Part shown: piece by piece, positions 1 to 6,156 of the stretch
How the letters are laid out: each line of letters starts with the position of its first letter
Position numbering within the stretch: the first letter of the stretch is position 1
Assembly (NCBI GenBank): GCA_031267175.1
Contig: JAIRZP010000125.1
Coordinates: forward strand, 1-10,654
DNA: 10,654 nt
Source of the DNA: Coriobacteriales bacterium
Lineage (GTDB): Bacteria; Actinomycetota; Coriobacteriia; Coriobacteriales; UBA8131
Reading direction: 5' to 3'
Made by a program: the position numbers and the translations under genes
Notes under the pieces: model-generated
What the model was told of the DNA's origin: nothing
The model's database searches: none
The model's input: the letters and a program-made list of their open reading frames with translations, nothing else

Positions 1-1332
1 AACTGGAAGCTGGTCAAGGACTACGCCACCCGTTCGGGCGAGTGCCTGGACTGGATGCTGGAGAGCATTCCCCAGGATCTCACAAGCCGCTATGCCAAGA
101 CCTTTGGCTACAAGGGCAACGCCAACTTCAACGGTATCTGCGACATGCAGTACAGCTTCATCGGCATGACCCAATGGCGCGACACGGAGAAGAACATCAA
201 CATGTGGCCCTATGTGATCCGCGAGTTGCATAAAGAGCTGGAGGCACAGGGCGGCATGATGCTCTGGGGTTACCAGGGCCTCAAGCTCGTGCATACCGAC
301 AGTATGGTGAGCGGTGCCCTCTTCCGCGACATCGACGAGGCGATTCATCAGGTGGATGCCAAGGCGGTCATCGTCTGCGCCGGCGACTTTGGCGGCAATC
401 CCGACATGCGTCTGGACCTCAGTGACCAGATGCGCAATCTGGCCTGGGCACGAGGCTTGGATCGCACCGACGCCAACTCCACCGGCGGCATGGGTCGCGA
501 CGGTTCGGGCATTCGCATGATGCTGTGGGCCGGGGCAACTATGGAGGCTGGGCCGCGCCCAGCCCAGAGCGTCGGCATCAACGGCAAGCCAGCTGCCATC
601 GTTGCCGGTGGTTCGTATCCGGTCTTTGGGGCCAATGGCAAGCGCTTCATGAACGAGAGTTTCATCAAGCACGGTTCCAATGGCTACCTCGACATGCTGC
701 CGGATGGCTTTACCATGGTAAGCGTTGCCGATGCCAACTGGGAAAAGTGGATGAGCTACCAGGGATACGGCCATGAGACCATGGACACCTCCAGCGACTA
801 TATGTTGGATGAGGTGCGAGCCAACTATGCTGCGGGCAACACCACAGAAGAGGGTTTTGAGGTGCGCAGCTTTGCCCGCTTTGGTATTGAGTATTCCGTG
901 CAGACCGCCGCTCCCGACCTGCAGACCCTGGCCGAGCGTGCGTATCCGGGGGATGCCGCCACGCAGCAGGCCTTCCTGGCCGAGATAGAGCATTATAATG
1001 AGATGTGCGCCGCCGGCCACGATGACGACTGGGGCTGCGACCCGCAGAATATGTTCCCCATCGTTGACGCTCCCTTCTATTACAGTCTTGGATCCACGAT
1101 GGAGGGTACGCCTTCCAACGGCCTGTGCCAACACGCCGCGGTGTGTACCGATGATGAGTATCGCGTGCTTACGGGCACCAAGGCACCCATTGAGGGCCTC
1201 TATGCCGGAGGAAACAGCTGTGGCCAACGTATGGGAATCCAATACGTGACGCCCACCGCCGGCAACAGCTGCGGCTCCGCGCTGACCTCGGGATTCTGCG
1301 CCGCCGACAGCGTGATAGCCGATTTGGGCTAA
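1..1332 (+). CDS. FAD-dependent fumarate-reductase-like oxidoreductase (5' end missing)
   Basis: The reading frame is open from base 1 to a TAA at 1330-1332, so this is the C-terminal 443 residues of a longer protein; the N-terminal Rossmann GxGxxG and any Tat signal lie outside the window. Motifs fit the FrdA/3-ketosteroid dehydrogenase/urocanate reductase flavoprotein family: a glycine-rich AVIVCAGDFGGNPDM stretch (about 366-410), GGMGRDGSGIRMML with a following GATME (about 484-546), a GKRFMNE element (about 637-657) and a C-terminal FAD loop, EGLYAGGNSCG...TAGNSCGSAL (about 1192-1284). Family members reduce C=C bonds of organic acceptors such as fumarate, urocanate, cinnamates or steroids, often as exported respiratory terminal reductases. 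The substrate cannot be told from this fragment. The first visible residues (RSGECLDWM) match the segment that follows the FAD-binding domain in relatives. A strong hairpin follows the stop. The family call is firm; the specificity is unknown. Confidence 0.9.
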   Translation, partial: NWKLVKDYATRSGECLDWMLESIPQDLTSRYAKTFGYKGNANFNGICDMQYSFIGMTQWRDTEKNINMWPYVIRELHKELEAQGGMMLWGYQGLKLVHTDSMVSGALFRDIDEAIHQVDAKAVIVCAGDFGGNPDMRLDLSDQMRNLAWARGLDRTDANSTGGMGRDGSGIRMMLWAGATMEAGPRPAQSVGINGKPAAIVAGGSYPVFGANGKRFMNESFIKHGSNGYLDMLPDGFTMVSVADANWEKWMSYQGYGHETMDTSSDYMLDEVRANYAAGNTTEEGFEVRSFARFGIEYSVQTAAPDLQTLAERAYPGDAATQQAFLAEIEHYNEMCAAGHDDDWGCDPQNMFPIVDAPFYYSLGSTMEGTPSNGLCQHAAVCTDDEYRVLTGTKAPIEGLYAGGNSCGQRMGIQYVTPTAGNSCGSALTSGFCAADSVIADLG

Positions 1333-1365
1333 ACTGAGAGAAGCACCGATTACTGCGAGTTTTGT

Positions 1366-1398
1366 AGGGGATGGCAGCCCAGTGGGCTGCCATCCCCT
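1366..1398 (+). terminator. Perfect 15-bp hairpin after the flavoprotein gene, probable terminator
   Basis: The arms 1366-1380 and 1384-1398 are exact reverse complements around a 3-base AGT loop, starting 33 bases after the flavoprotein stop codon. Position and stability fit a transcription terminator, but no T-tract follows on either strand (CTGGTG on plus, ACAAAA on minus). It is therefore either a non-canonical terminator or an mRNA 3'-end stabilising hairpin. No second copy was noticed in the window. Confidence 0.6.
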
Positions 1399-1513
1399 CT
1401 GGTGAACCGTCGATGTATTCATTGCACGCCATCTTGCGGCCAATTTGACATACAGGCAAGTAATCGGCGCTTCCCTGCCGCACCGCACAGGAACTGTAAT
1501 CTCAAGGGATCTC

Positions 1514-1521
1514 AAAGGAGG
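1514..1521 (+). promoter_or_regulatory. Shine-Dalgarno AAAGGAGG that sets the radical SAM-like start
   Basis: AAAGGAGG lies 3 bases before ATG 1525. It fixes the start there rather than at the in-frame GTG 1402, which has no ribosome binding site and would begin just after the hairpin. The 3-base spacing is shorter than the 6 bases seen at several other starts here. Confidence 0.75.
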
Positions 1522-1524
1522 CTC

Positions 1525-2502
1525 ATGGCAACCCAACGCCCCGTCCTGCTCAATATCACCGTGCCCTTCTGTGTCAACCCCTGTGGCTGGCGGCCGGGCT
1601 GCCCGATCATTCCGGGTTGGAACAGCGGCAGGCAAACTGCCTATATGGAGGCAGTAGGGCGGGAGATTGAGGCCAACGCCAGCCAGTTTAGCGATGTACA
1701 GATAACTGCGGTACGCTTTGGCGGAGGCGTGGCGTCTAATGTGGGCGAGCATATCTCACACACGATGCGGCTCGTGCGCAGGCTCTATGACGTGGCAGAC
1801 GATGCGCAGATAACCATGCGCTCATCCATCAGCAACATCAGCGGGGCCAACCTGCCCTGGTTCAAGCGCGCGGGGATACAACGCTTTGACTTTGAGATGA
1901 TGTCCCTGAATCAGGCGGACTTCTCGCTACTCAACAGAAACGACGCCTGGGCCGACTTTGTTGTGATGTGCGACTACCTGCTCAAAACCCATAGGAACGA
2001 GTTGCTGGGCCTGATACTCAGCTGGGGGCACGGCGCGCGTGACGGCAACGACGCGGCCAGTATCGCCAACTTTCGAAAATCCGTGGTGGAGGCAGCCACG
2101 ACCCACGCCTCGCACATCCGTCTGCTGGAATATCAGGGAGCAGAACCCTTGTCTGTCGGTGCCGAGCTCAAGGCCGAATCAGCATCCCTCAGCAGGGAGG
2201 CACCCAAAAACCTGTTGCCCGCCGCCAGTGCAGAAGTCAAGGCCGAGCAACTGGAGCTGGCCCGCAAGGTCTTTGTGGCACAGGGCTTTAGCGAGTACCT
2301 GCCCCTGCACTTTGGCAGAGGCAGCTTTGCCGAGGACCGCTACGCTGCCGCGAAGGCAGCGGGGTCTGAGATAATCGGCTTTGGCCTGGGGGCACAGACC
2401 CGCTTTGACGAGGTACTATCCATCAACACCAGCGACCTGGCTAGCTATCTGGCCCACGCCGAGGACTTCTCCAAGATAACCGCTGCGGTGCAGCGGATTT
2501 GA
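1525..2502 (+). CDS. HemN/HemW-like radical SAM-type protein with CX3CX5C motif
   Basis: This 325-residue protein follows the layout of coproporphyrinogen III oxidase-like radical SAM enzymes. After an N-terminal strand (LLNITVPF) come Cys16, Cys20 and Cys26, where HemN/HemW has CX3CX2C. Next are the SAM-binding VRFGGG (residues 63-68), a GIQRFDFEMMSLNQADFSLLNR segment (about 117-138) matching the family's GxxRxSxGxQ...LxxLxR block, and a C-terminal GFSEYLPLHF...GFGLGAQ resembling the HemN Gf..YE and GxGxgA elements. It is shorter than HemN, and the usual RHN..YW stretch is not recognisable. In known members the three cysteines hold a 4Fe-4S cluster that cleaves SAM; three extra residues before the third Cys could alter cluster binding or reflect a divergent subfamily. 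It appears monocistronic, between a hairpin and the HEPN promoter. No good promoter was found in 1399-1513. The fold is fairly sure; neither function nor activity can be assigned. Confidence 0.75.
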   Translation: MATQRPVLLNITVPFCVNPCGWRPGCPIIPGWNSGRQTAYMEAVGREIEANASQFSDVQITAVRFGGGVASNVGEHISHTMRLVRRLYDVADDAQITMRSSISNISGANLPWFKRAGIQRFDFEMMSLNQADFSLLNRNDAWADFVVMCDYLLKTHRNELLGLILSWGHGARDGNDAASIANFRKSVVEAATTHASHIRLLEYQGAEPLSVGAELKAESASLSREAPKNLLPAASAEVKAEQLELARKVFVAQGFSEYLPLHFGRGSFAEDRYAAAKAAGSEIIGFGLGAQTRFDEVLSINTSDLASYLAHAEDFSKITAAVQRI

Positions 2503-2563
2503 GATCTGGACGTTCCGACTTTTCAATTGTCCTCTTGCGTATGAATGATCAAATGTGAGCGTG

Positions 2564-2592
2564 TTGCCATTCTCCAACTCGCCCTCTATAAT
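2564..2592 (+). promoter_or_regulatory. Near-consensus sigma70-type promoter of the HEPN/MNT pair
   Basis: TTGCCA (2564-2569) and TATAAT (2587-2592) are separated by exactly 17 bases. They lie just upstream of the HEPN Shine-Dalgarno, predicting a transcript start near 2599 and a leader of about 15 bases. The -10 is a full consensus match and the -35 differs at one or two bases. It is the best promoter seen in the window and gives the pair its own transcription. No clear operator palindrome was found around it. Confidence 0.7.
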
Positions 2593-2614
2593 GAGATGAA
2601 AAGACGGAGTGGAT

Positions 2615-3016
2615 ATGGATGCACAGACTAAGTATCAGTACTGGCTTGATAGAGCGCACTACGACCTTGACACCGCAACAACCATGCTCAACGGCAGACG
2701 GTGGCTGTACGTTGTGTTCATGTGCCAGCAGGCAATCGAAAAACTCACAAAAGGTTTGTATGTTTTGTACATGGACGATACTATTCCACGGGTTCATAAC
2801 ATCAGGGCCATCATAGAGAAATTCGAAGACAAATTGCCGTTGGGCATCCCTGAAGAAACGTATGAATTCTTCGACACTTTGTCTTCGTACTATCTCAACA
2901 ATCGCTACCCCGACTACATGGAGGATCTCACCGCACAGATCAAGGAAGTGGAAGCAAAGGAAGTTCTTGAGCGAACTAAGGAGACGTTTGCATGGCTACT
3001 GACTTTGAAAAAATAA
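2615..3016 (+). CDS. HEPN-domain protein, putative toxin of a HEPN/MNT pair
   Basis: This small 133-residue, mostly helical protein has the hallmarks of the HEPN family (PF05168 type): YWLDRAHYDLDTATTML near residues 9-25, the helix FMCQQAIEKLTKGLYVLY at 35-52, the pre-helix-3 PRVHNIRAII (58-67) and YYLNNRYPDY (92-101). HEPN proteins paired with MNT nucleotidyltransferases act as toxin or effector in toxin-antitoxin and abortive-infection systems, often as RNases. Here the only histidines are His16 and His61, and neither is preceded by Arg at the RX4-6H spacing, so the canonical RNase motif is absent. ATG 2615 is chosen because GGAG (2606-2609) sits 5 bases before it; GTG 2609 would overlap that site. 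The gene overlaps the MNT gene by 25 bases, implying coupled translation. Its A/T-rich codon use differs from the flanking genes, suggesting transfer. Family call good; toxicity is inferred. Confidence 0.85.
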   Translation: MDAQTKYQYWLDRAHYDLDTATTMLNGRRWLYVVFMCQQAIEKLTKGLYVLYMDDTIPRVHNIRAIIEKFEDKLPLGIPEETYEFFDTLSSYYLNNRYPDYMEDLTAQIKEVEAKEVLERTKETFAWLLTLKK

Positions 3017-3309
3017 GCCGTATCGCAAGACGGTATGCCAATGATGTGCGGCGGGTGATGCCTGTGGATAAAGTGGTTCTGTTCGGCTCTTATGCAAACG
3101 GTAGCGCAACCGGACAAAGCGATGTCGATATCTGTTTTTTTCTCGATAGCTTTGGCGGAAAGCGCCGCATCGAAATCCTGAAAGAACTGCTTGGGTTGAC
3201 CCATGGTTATGGAGAGGCCTATTTTGAACCTGCTGTCTTTCCCACTTCGGAAATCCAACGAGGTAATCCCTTCGTGGAAGAGATACTACGCACAGGGCGT
3301 GAGATATAA
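2992..3309 (+). CDS. MNT-family nucleotidyltransferase, putative antitoxin
   Basis: This 105-residue minimal nucleotidyltransferase carries the diagnostic GSX10DXD signature: Gly32-Ser33, then Asp44 and Asp46 (FGSYANGSATGQSDVDICF). A later strand with Glu79 (EAYFEPAVF) sits where the third metal-binding acid of the pol-beta fold usually lies. In studied HEPN/MNT systems the MNT partner neutralises the HEPN toxin, in some by adding AMP to a tyrosine. ATG 2992 has AAGGAGA (2978-2984) 7 bases upstream, inside the HEPN gene, and the first 25 bases overlap the HEPN coding end, so the two are made together. The catalytic signature looks intact, which argues for an active enzyme. Whether it modifies this HEPN protein, which lacks the usual RX4HXY target motif, is open. 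Confidence 0.88.
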   Translation: MATDFEKISRIARRYANDVRRVMPVDKVVLFGSYANGSATGQSDVDICFFLDSFGGKRRIEILKELLGLTHGYGEAYFEPAVFPTSEIQRGNPFVEEILRTGREI

Positions 3310-3357
3310 GAGGTCGGTCTCTGATTGCCATGAAACCTTTTACCCCTCGGTACCGCC
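3310..3357. other. Short gap between convergent genes, no clear terminator
   Basis: Only 48 bases separate the ends of the MNT gene (plus) and the predicted lipoprotein gene (minus). The only pairing seen is a weak AGAG/CTCT stem near 3309-3322, with no real T-tract, so no terminator is called for either strand. Confidence 0.5.
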
Positions 3358-4668
3358 TCAGTGATGATCAAACACCCGCACGCGGCAGGTACCTTTTTCC
3401 TGCCCTATTCGTGAGGTGACCGTGGTATACACGACCAGACGGTTCTGTACGCCGGATCCGGCCAGGATGTCGCCGTAGGCTACACAGTCCTGCGGCGTGT
3501 CCACGATGATGGCCGTGCCGGCACTCGTGTCGAGCCCCAGCACGTTTTTGGTGGATTTGACAAAGCTGTGCTGCTTTACCTGTACCAGGGCAGACACCGG
3601 CGCCTTGTTGATGTAGAGATACTGTCCCTCGCCCAGCTGCTGATAGCTGCCAAAGAGTGAGAGGCCCTCGGCATAGTCATAGTTGCCCTCGATGCCAAAG
3701 GCAAAGCCACTGTCGAGCCATACCGCGTCCGACACGCGCACCGACGGCGGGAGGATGGCGATATGCTGCACGGCATCCGTGGCAATATCGAGTGACGTGA
3801 GCTGGTAGTACACGGCATCCGTGTCCACGCGCGGCACAAAGGTGAGAACGTCGCCGGAGACGAGGGGATTGGTTATCATGCGGCCATGCGAGGTATAGAC
3901 CGTCCAGGGCTCGGCGCTCGCTCCCGACCTTGTGCTCGAAAACTCCGCGGCCTTGAGATACGAATCCTCACTGCTGGCAGGGCCGTTGGGATCGGGCATC
4001 ACGTTCCAGTAGATCTTGCGGCCGGCCACTGCCAACTGCGGCGGGGAATAGCTTCCCTCCCCCTCGTCAAGGAGCTGGGCCTGCTGCAAGGCCTGTTCGC
4101 TGGCCGTGCCGTTTTCCAGCGGCGTCGCGTAGACCCGCCACTGTCCATGAACCATGTTGCACTCTACCCAGGCAAGGGCGAGCGCAGAAGCCCGGGCGTC
4201 ATAGATGACATAGTCCTCGCTGGAGCCCAGGGCCTGCCCGAGCGCGGGCGTAAAGCTGCCGCTCTCAAACGCAACAAAGCCAAAGCGTATCAGCGACTGA
4301 GAAGAAGCGCCCGGGGCCACCACCAGGGCCTGGGTATCCGAGCTTTGGTAGACCAGGCTGCCCAGGGGGAGTTCAAAACTGTGGACCTCTGCCAGATAGT
4401 CGGCACTGTCCAGCGTGGTCATGTTGGTATGCCGCTCGACCTGTGAGGAGGCAACCGCCAGATACTCCACCTGCGCATCGGGAAACTGCGCCTGCACGCC
4501 CTGGGTAAGCTCCGCCGACGCGCTCGTAGAACCGCAGCCGTCCAGGCTGAGAACTGTTGCAGCGGACGCCGTTGCTGCGGCTGCCGCGGAACCAAGCACA
4601 AACCCGCGCCGAGAGACGGCAGGGGGGACGGGGCTCCCTTTGTGCTCTTTGCCAGTTTCTCTTCCCAT
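3358..4668 (-). CDS. Tat-exported predicted lipoprotein of unknown function
   Basis: This 436-residue protein has a twin-arginine signal: a hydrophilic start, then SRRGFVLG at residues 19-26 and an Ala-rich hydrophobic run to residue 42. Cys45 follows in LSLDGC, an imperfect lipobox (Asp at -2). It is therefore expected to be folded in the cytoplasm, exported by Tat and perhaps lipid-anchored outside. The remaining ~390 residues have no motif I recognise. They are rich in short beta-strand-like and aromatic/Gly-Ser stretches (for example YQLTSLDIATDAV, GNYDYAEGLSLFGSY) resembling repeated blades of a beta-propeller-like fold, but that is only an impression. The start at 4668 is preferred over in-frame upstream starts because those fall inside the amidohydrolase gene. 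A weak AGGCGAG lies about 11 bases upstream, so translation may depend on coupling across the 16-base gap. Gene, signal and strand are firm; function is unknown. Confidence 0.82.
   Translation of the reverse strand: MGRETGKEHKGSPVPPAVSRRGFVLGSAAAAATASAATVLSLDGCGSTSASAELTQGVQAQFPDAQVEYLAVASSQVERHTNMTTLDSADYLAEVHSFELPLGSLVYQSSDTQALVVAPGASSQSLIRFGFVAFESGSFTPALGQALGSSEDYVIYDARASALALAWVECNMVHGQWRVYATPLENGTASEQALQQAQLLDEGEGSYSPPQLAVAGRKIYWNVMPDPNGPASSEDSYLKAAEFSSTRSGASAEPWTVYTSHGRMITNPLVSGDVLTFVPRVDTDAVYYQLTSLDIATDAVQHIAILPPSVRVSDAVWLDSGFAFGIEGNYDYAEGLSLFGSYQQLGEGQYLYINKAPVSALVQVKQHSFVKSTKNVLGLDTSAGTAIIVDTPQDCVAYGDILAGSGVQNRLVVYTTVTSRIGQEKGTCRVRVFDHH
4534..4614 (-). other. Tat signal region with candidate lipobox cysteine
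   Basis: This covers residues 19-45 of the preceding protein: S-R-R-G-F-V, a run of Ala/Val/Leu, then L-D-G-C with Cys45 encoded by 4534-4536. The arginine pair and mild hydrophobicity are typical of Tat signals. The cysteine is a plausible lipid attachment site, although Asp at -2 is uncommon. Confidence 0.7.
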
Positions 4669-4684
4669 GATGAGTTCAGCTCGC

Positions 4685-6037
4685 CTACATCCTGAGCTTG
4701 ATGCGCATTTCCTCAACCCGGTTGAATACGCGCTCCACATCCACCTTATGCTGGTGATGCCCGTCGTAGAGGATGTCGCCCGCTATCATGGTCATCATGA
4801 TATTGTCGGGATTTGCCGTGAACAGAACCGCCTGGCCGGGGTCGTGTGTGGGTGCCTGATTGGAGTTGGAGAGGTCCACCGCGATAATGTCGGCCTCCTT
4901 GCCGGCCTCAAGCGAGCCCACCCGGTCGTCGATGCCCAACGCGCGGGCGCTCCCGAGGGTGGCTATCTCCAGCATCTCGCTCGCCTTGATAAAGGATTGC
5001 CGATTGCCAGTGGCACGCTGGAGCAAGAGCCCGGTGAGCATCTCGGCAAAGGGGTCGGTGGAATCGGTTGCCGCAGGAGAGTCGGTGCCGAGCCCTACCG
5101 TGATGCCAGCCTTCTGGAACTTGGTGAGCGGTGCCACCCCCATGGCCAGCTGGGCGTTGCAGCGGGGACACAGGGCTATCCTGATGTCGTTGTCCGCCAG
5201 CTTTTCTATGTCATCGTCGTCTACCTGCACACAGTGGATGGCAAGGATGTTGGGTGCCTCAAAGACCCCCCAGTTGAGTATGTACTTGACCGGACTGGTG
5301 CCGGTAGCCAACCAGGGCGGTACGTCAATGCCGTAGCCACGTTCCTGCTCCACCGAGTGCACCGAAAAGGGAGAAGAACCATAGCGGATGAACTCATACT
5401 CCTCCCGGCTTCCGGCCAGATGCAGGGCTACCGGTGTGCCGTCCATCGCATAGTGCGCGACTCCCTCAAAAATCAAGGGGTGGCAGGTAAAGAGCGCAGA
5501 CGGCGCAATGCCAATCTGCTGCATGGCGGTGGCGCGGCTTTTCCATTCCGCAATGTCGGAGAAGGCCTGCTCCAGCGCGCTGTCCACTTCCTTGCGGTCC
5601 ATGGTTCCCACTTCGCGGTAAATAACGCTGCGCAGGCCCACCTGCTGTACGGCCCTGAGCGAGGCACCGGTCTCGGTAATATCGGCCACCGTGGTAATGC
5701 CGCTCCGCACCGCCTCCAGTGCGCCCAGCAAGGCGGAGTCATCCCAGTCGTCGGCATTAAACAGGCGTTCCTTGTCGGCGATGTGGAGCTTCCAGGCGGC
5801 ATAGGGCGCGTCGTTGATAAGCCCGCGCATGGCCGAGTATTCCAGGTGGGTGTGCGCGTCCACAAAGCCGGGCATGAGCGCGGCGAGACCGAAGTCCCGG
5901 GTAGGCTCATCGGGGTGCAGGGTCTTAAGCCTGCTCGCGGATCCTACTTCGACAATCGTGCCATCCCGCACCAGGACGGCGCCGTTCTTGATGTGAGGAG
6001 CACTCACGGGTATGACATAGCGGGCTACCAGAAGCAT
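4685..6037 (-). CDS. ATZ/TRZ-family amidohydrolase, probable nucleoside-type deaminase
   Basis: This 450-residue metal-dependent amidohydrolase has an N-terminal beta-sandwich segment (LVRDGTIVEVG), the metal-binding DAHTHLEYSAMRG at residues 60-71 (His62, His64, Glu66), a central LHLAGSREE with His, a later HCVQVDDDDIEKLA with His, CPRCNAQLAMGVAPL, and GLGTDSPAATDS with the catalytic Asp. The C-terminal GSLEAGKEADIIAVDL closes the sandwich. This set matches the MTA/SAH deaminase, guanine deaminase, TrzA and aminodeoxyfutalosine deaminase (MqnX) group. HTHLE followed by AAWKLHIADKE is closest in style to the MqnX/SAH-deaminase branch, but the substrate is not proven. The usual CPRSN serine is replaced by Cys. 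ATG 6037 is preferred: GAGAGG lies 6 bases upstream and the family N-terminus begins there. Longer starts at TTG 6097 and ATG 6085 add residues foreign to the family and would cover a possible promoter. Confidence 0.87.
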   Translation of the reverse strand: MLLVARYVIPVSAPHIKNGAVLVRDGTIVEVGSASRLKTLHPDEPTRDFGLAALMPGFVDAHTHLEYSAMRGLINDAPYAAWKLHIADKERLFNADDWDDSALLGALEAVRSGITTVADITETGASLRAVQQVGLRSVIYREVGTMDRKEVDSALEQAFSDIAEWKSRATAMQQIGIAPSALFTCHPLIFEGVAHYAMDGTPVALHLAGSREEYEFIRYGSSPFSVHSVEQERGYGIDVPPWLATGTSPVKYILNWGVFEAPNILAIHCVQVDDDDIEKLADNDIRIALCPRCNAQLAMGVAPLTKFQKAGITVGLGTDSPAATDSTDPFAEMLTGLLLQRATGNRQSFIKASEMLEIATLGSARALGIDDRVGSLEAGKEADIIAVDLSNSNQAPTHDPGQAVLFTANPDNIMMTMIAGDILYDGHHQHKVDVERVFNRVEEMRIKLRM

Positions 6038-6156
6038 AGAAGGCCTCTCGAACGTTTCTTGCGGGTATTCAATTGTAGCAGGCATCGCCCTCAGCAATGT
6101 TAACTACCGGGTGACACAATGGCGCGGGCTGTGTTGTCTTTGACTGCAGGGGAGCG
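6038..6156 (-). promoter_or_regulatory. Intergenic region with a possible promoter for the amidohydrolase pair
   Basis: On the minus strand a TACAAT (plus positions 6072-6077) could be a -10 element, about 35 bases before ATG 6037. No convincing -35 lies at 16-18 bases (ACATTG at 17). The GAGAGG ribosome site is at 6044-6049. No terminator hairpin for the sulfhydrylase gene was found here, so read-through from the upstream operon is also possible. Confidence 0.35.

Noticed and set aside
1445..1500. TTGACA at 1445-1450 and TGTAAT at 1495-1500 as a promoter for the radical SAM-like gene
   Set aside because: The spacing between them is 44 bases and neither has a suitable partner at 16-18 bases, so no promoter is called.
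1402..1524. N-terminal extension of the radical SAM-like protein from GTG 1402
   Set aside because: No ribosome site at GTG 1402 and it would start right after the hairpin; AAAGGAGG before ATG 1525 and the family N-terminus support the shorter form. The extra cysteines in this stretch are therefore not counted as cluster ligands.
3309..3322. AGAG/CTCT stem as a bidirectional terminator between convergent genes
   Set aside because: Only four Watson-Crick pairs and no T-tract; too weak to support.
6038..6097. Longer amidohydrolase starting at TTG 6097 or ATG 6085
   Set aside because: The extra 16-20 residues do not resemble the family, and a better-spaced GAGAGG precedes ATG 6037. ATG 6085 has a GAGGG almost touching it, so the choice is likely but not absolute.
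4415..6103. Long plus-strand open frame of 562 codons
   Set aside because: It lies opposite the amidohydrolase and the signal-peptide end of the exported protein, shows no family motif, and is the kind of open antisense frame expected in high-GC coding DNA.
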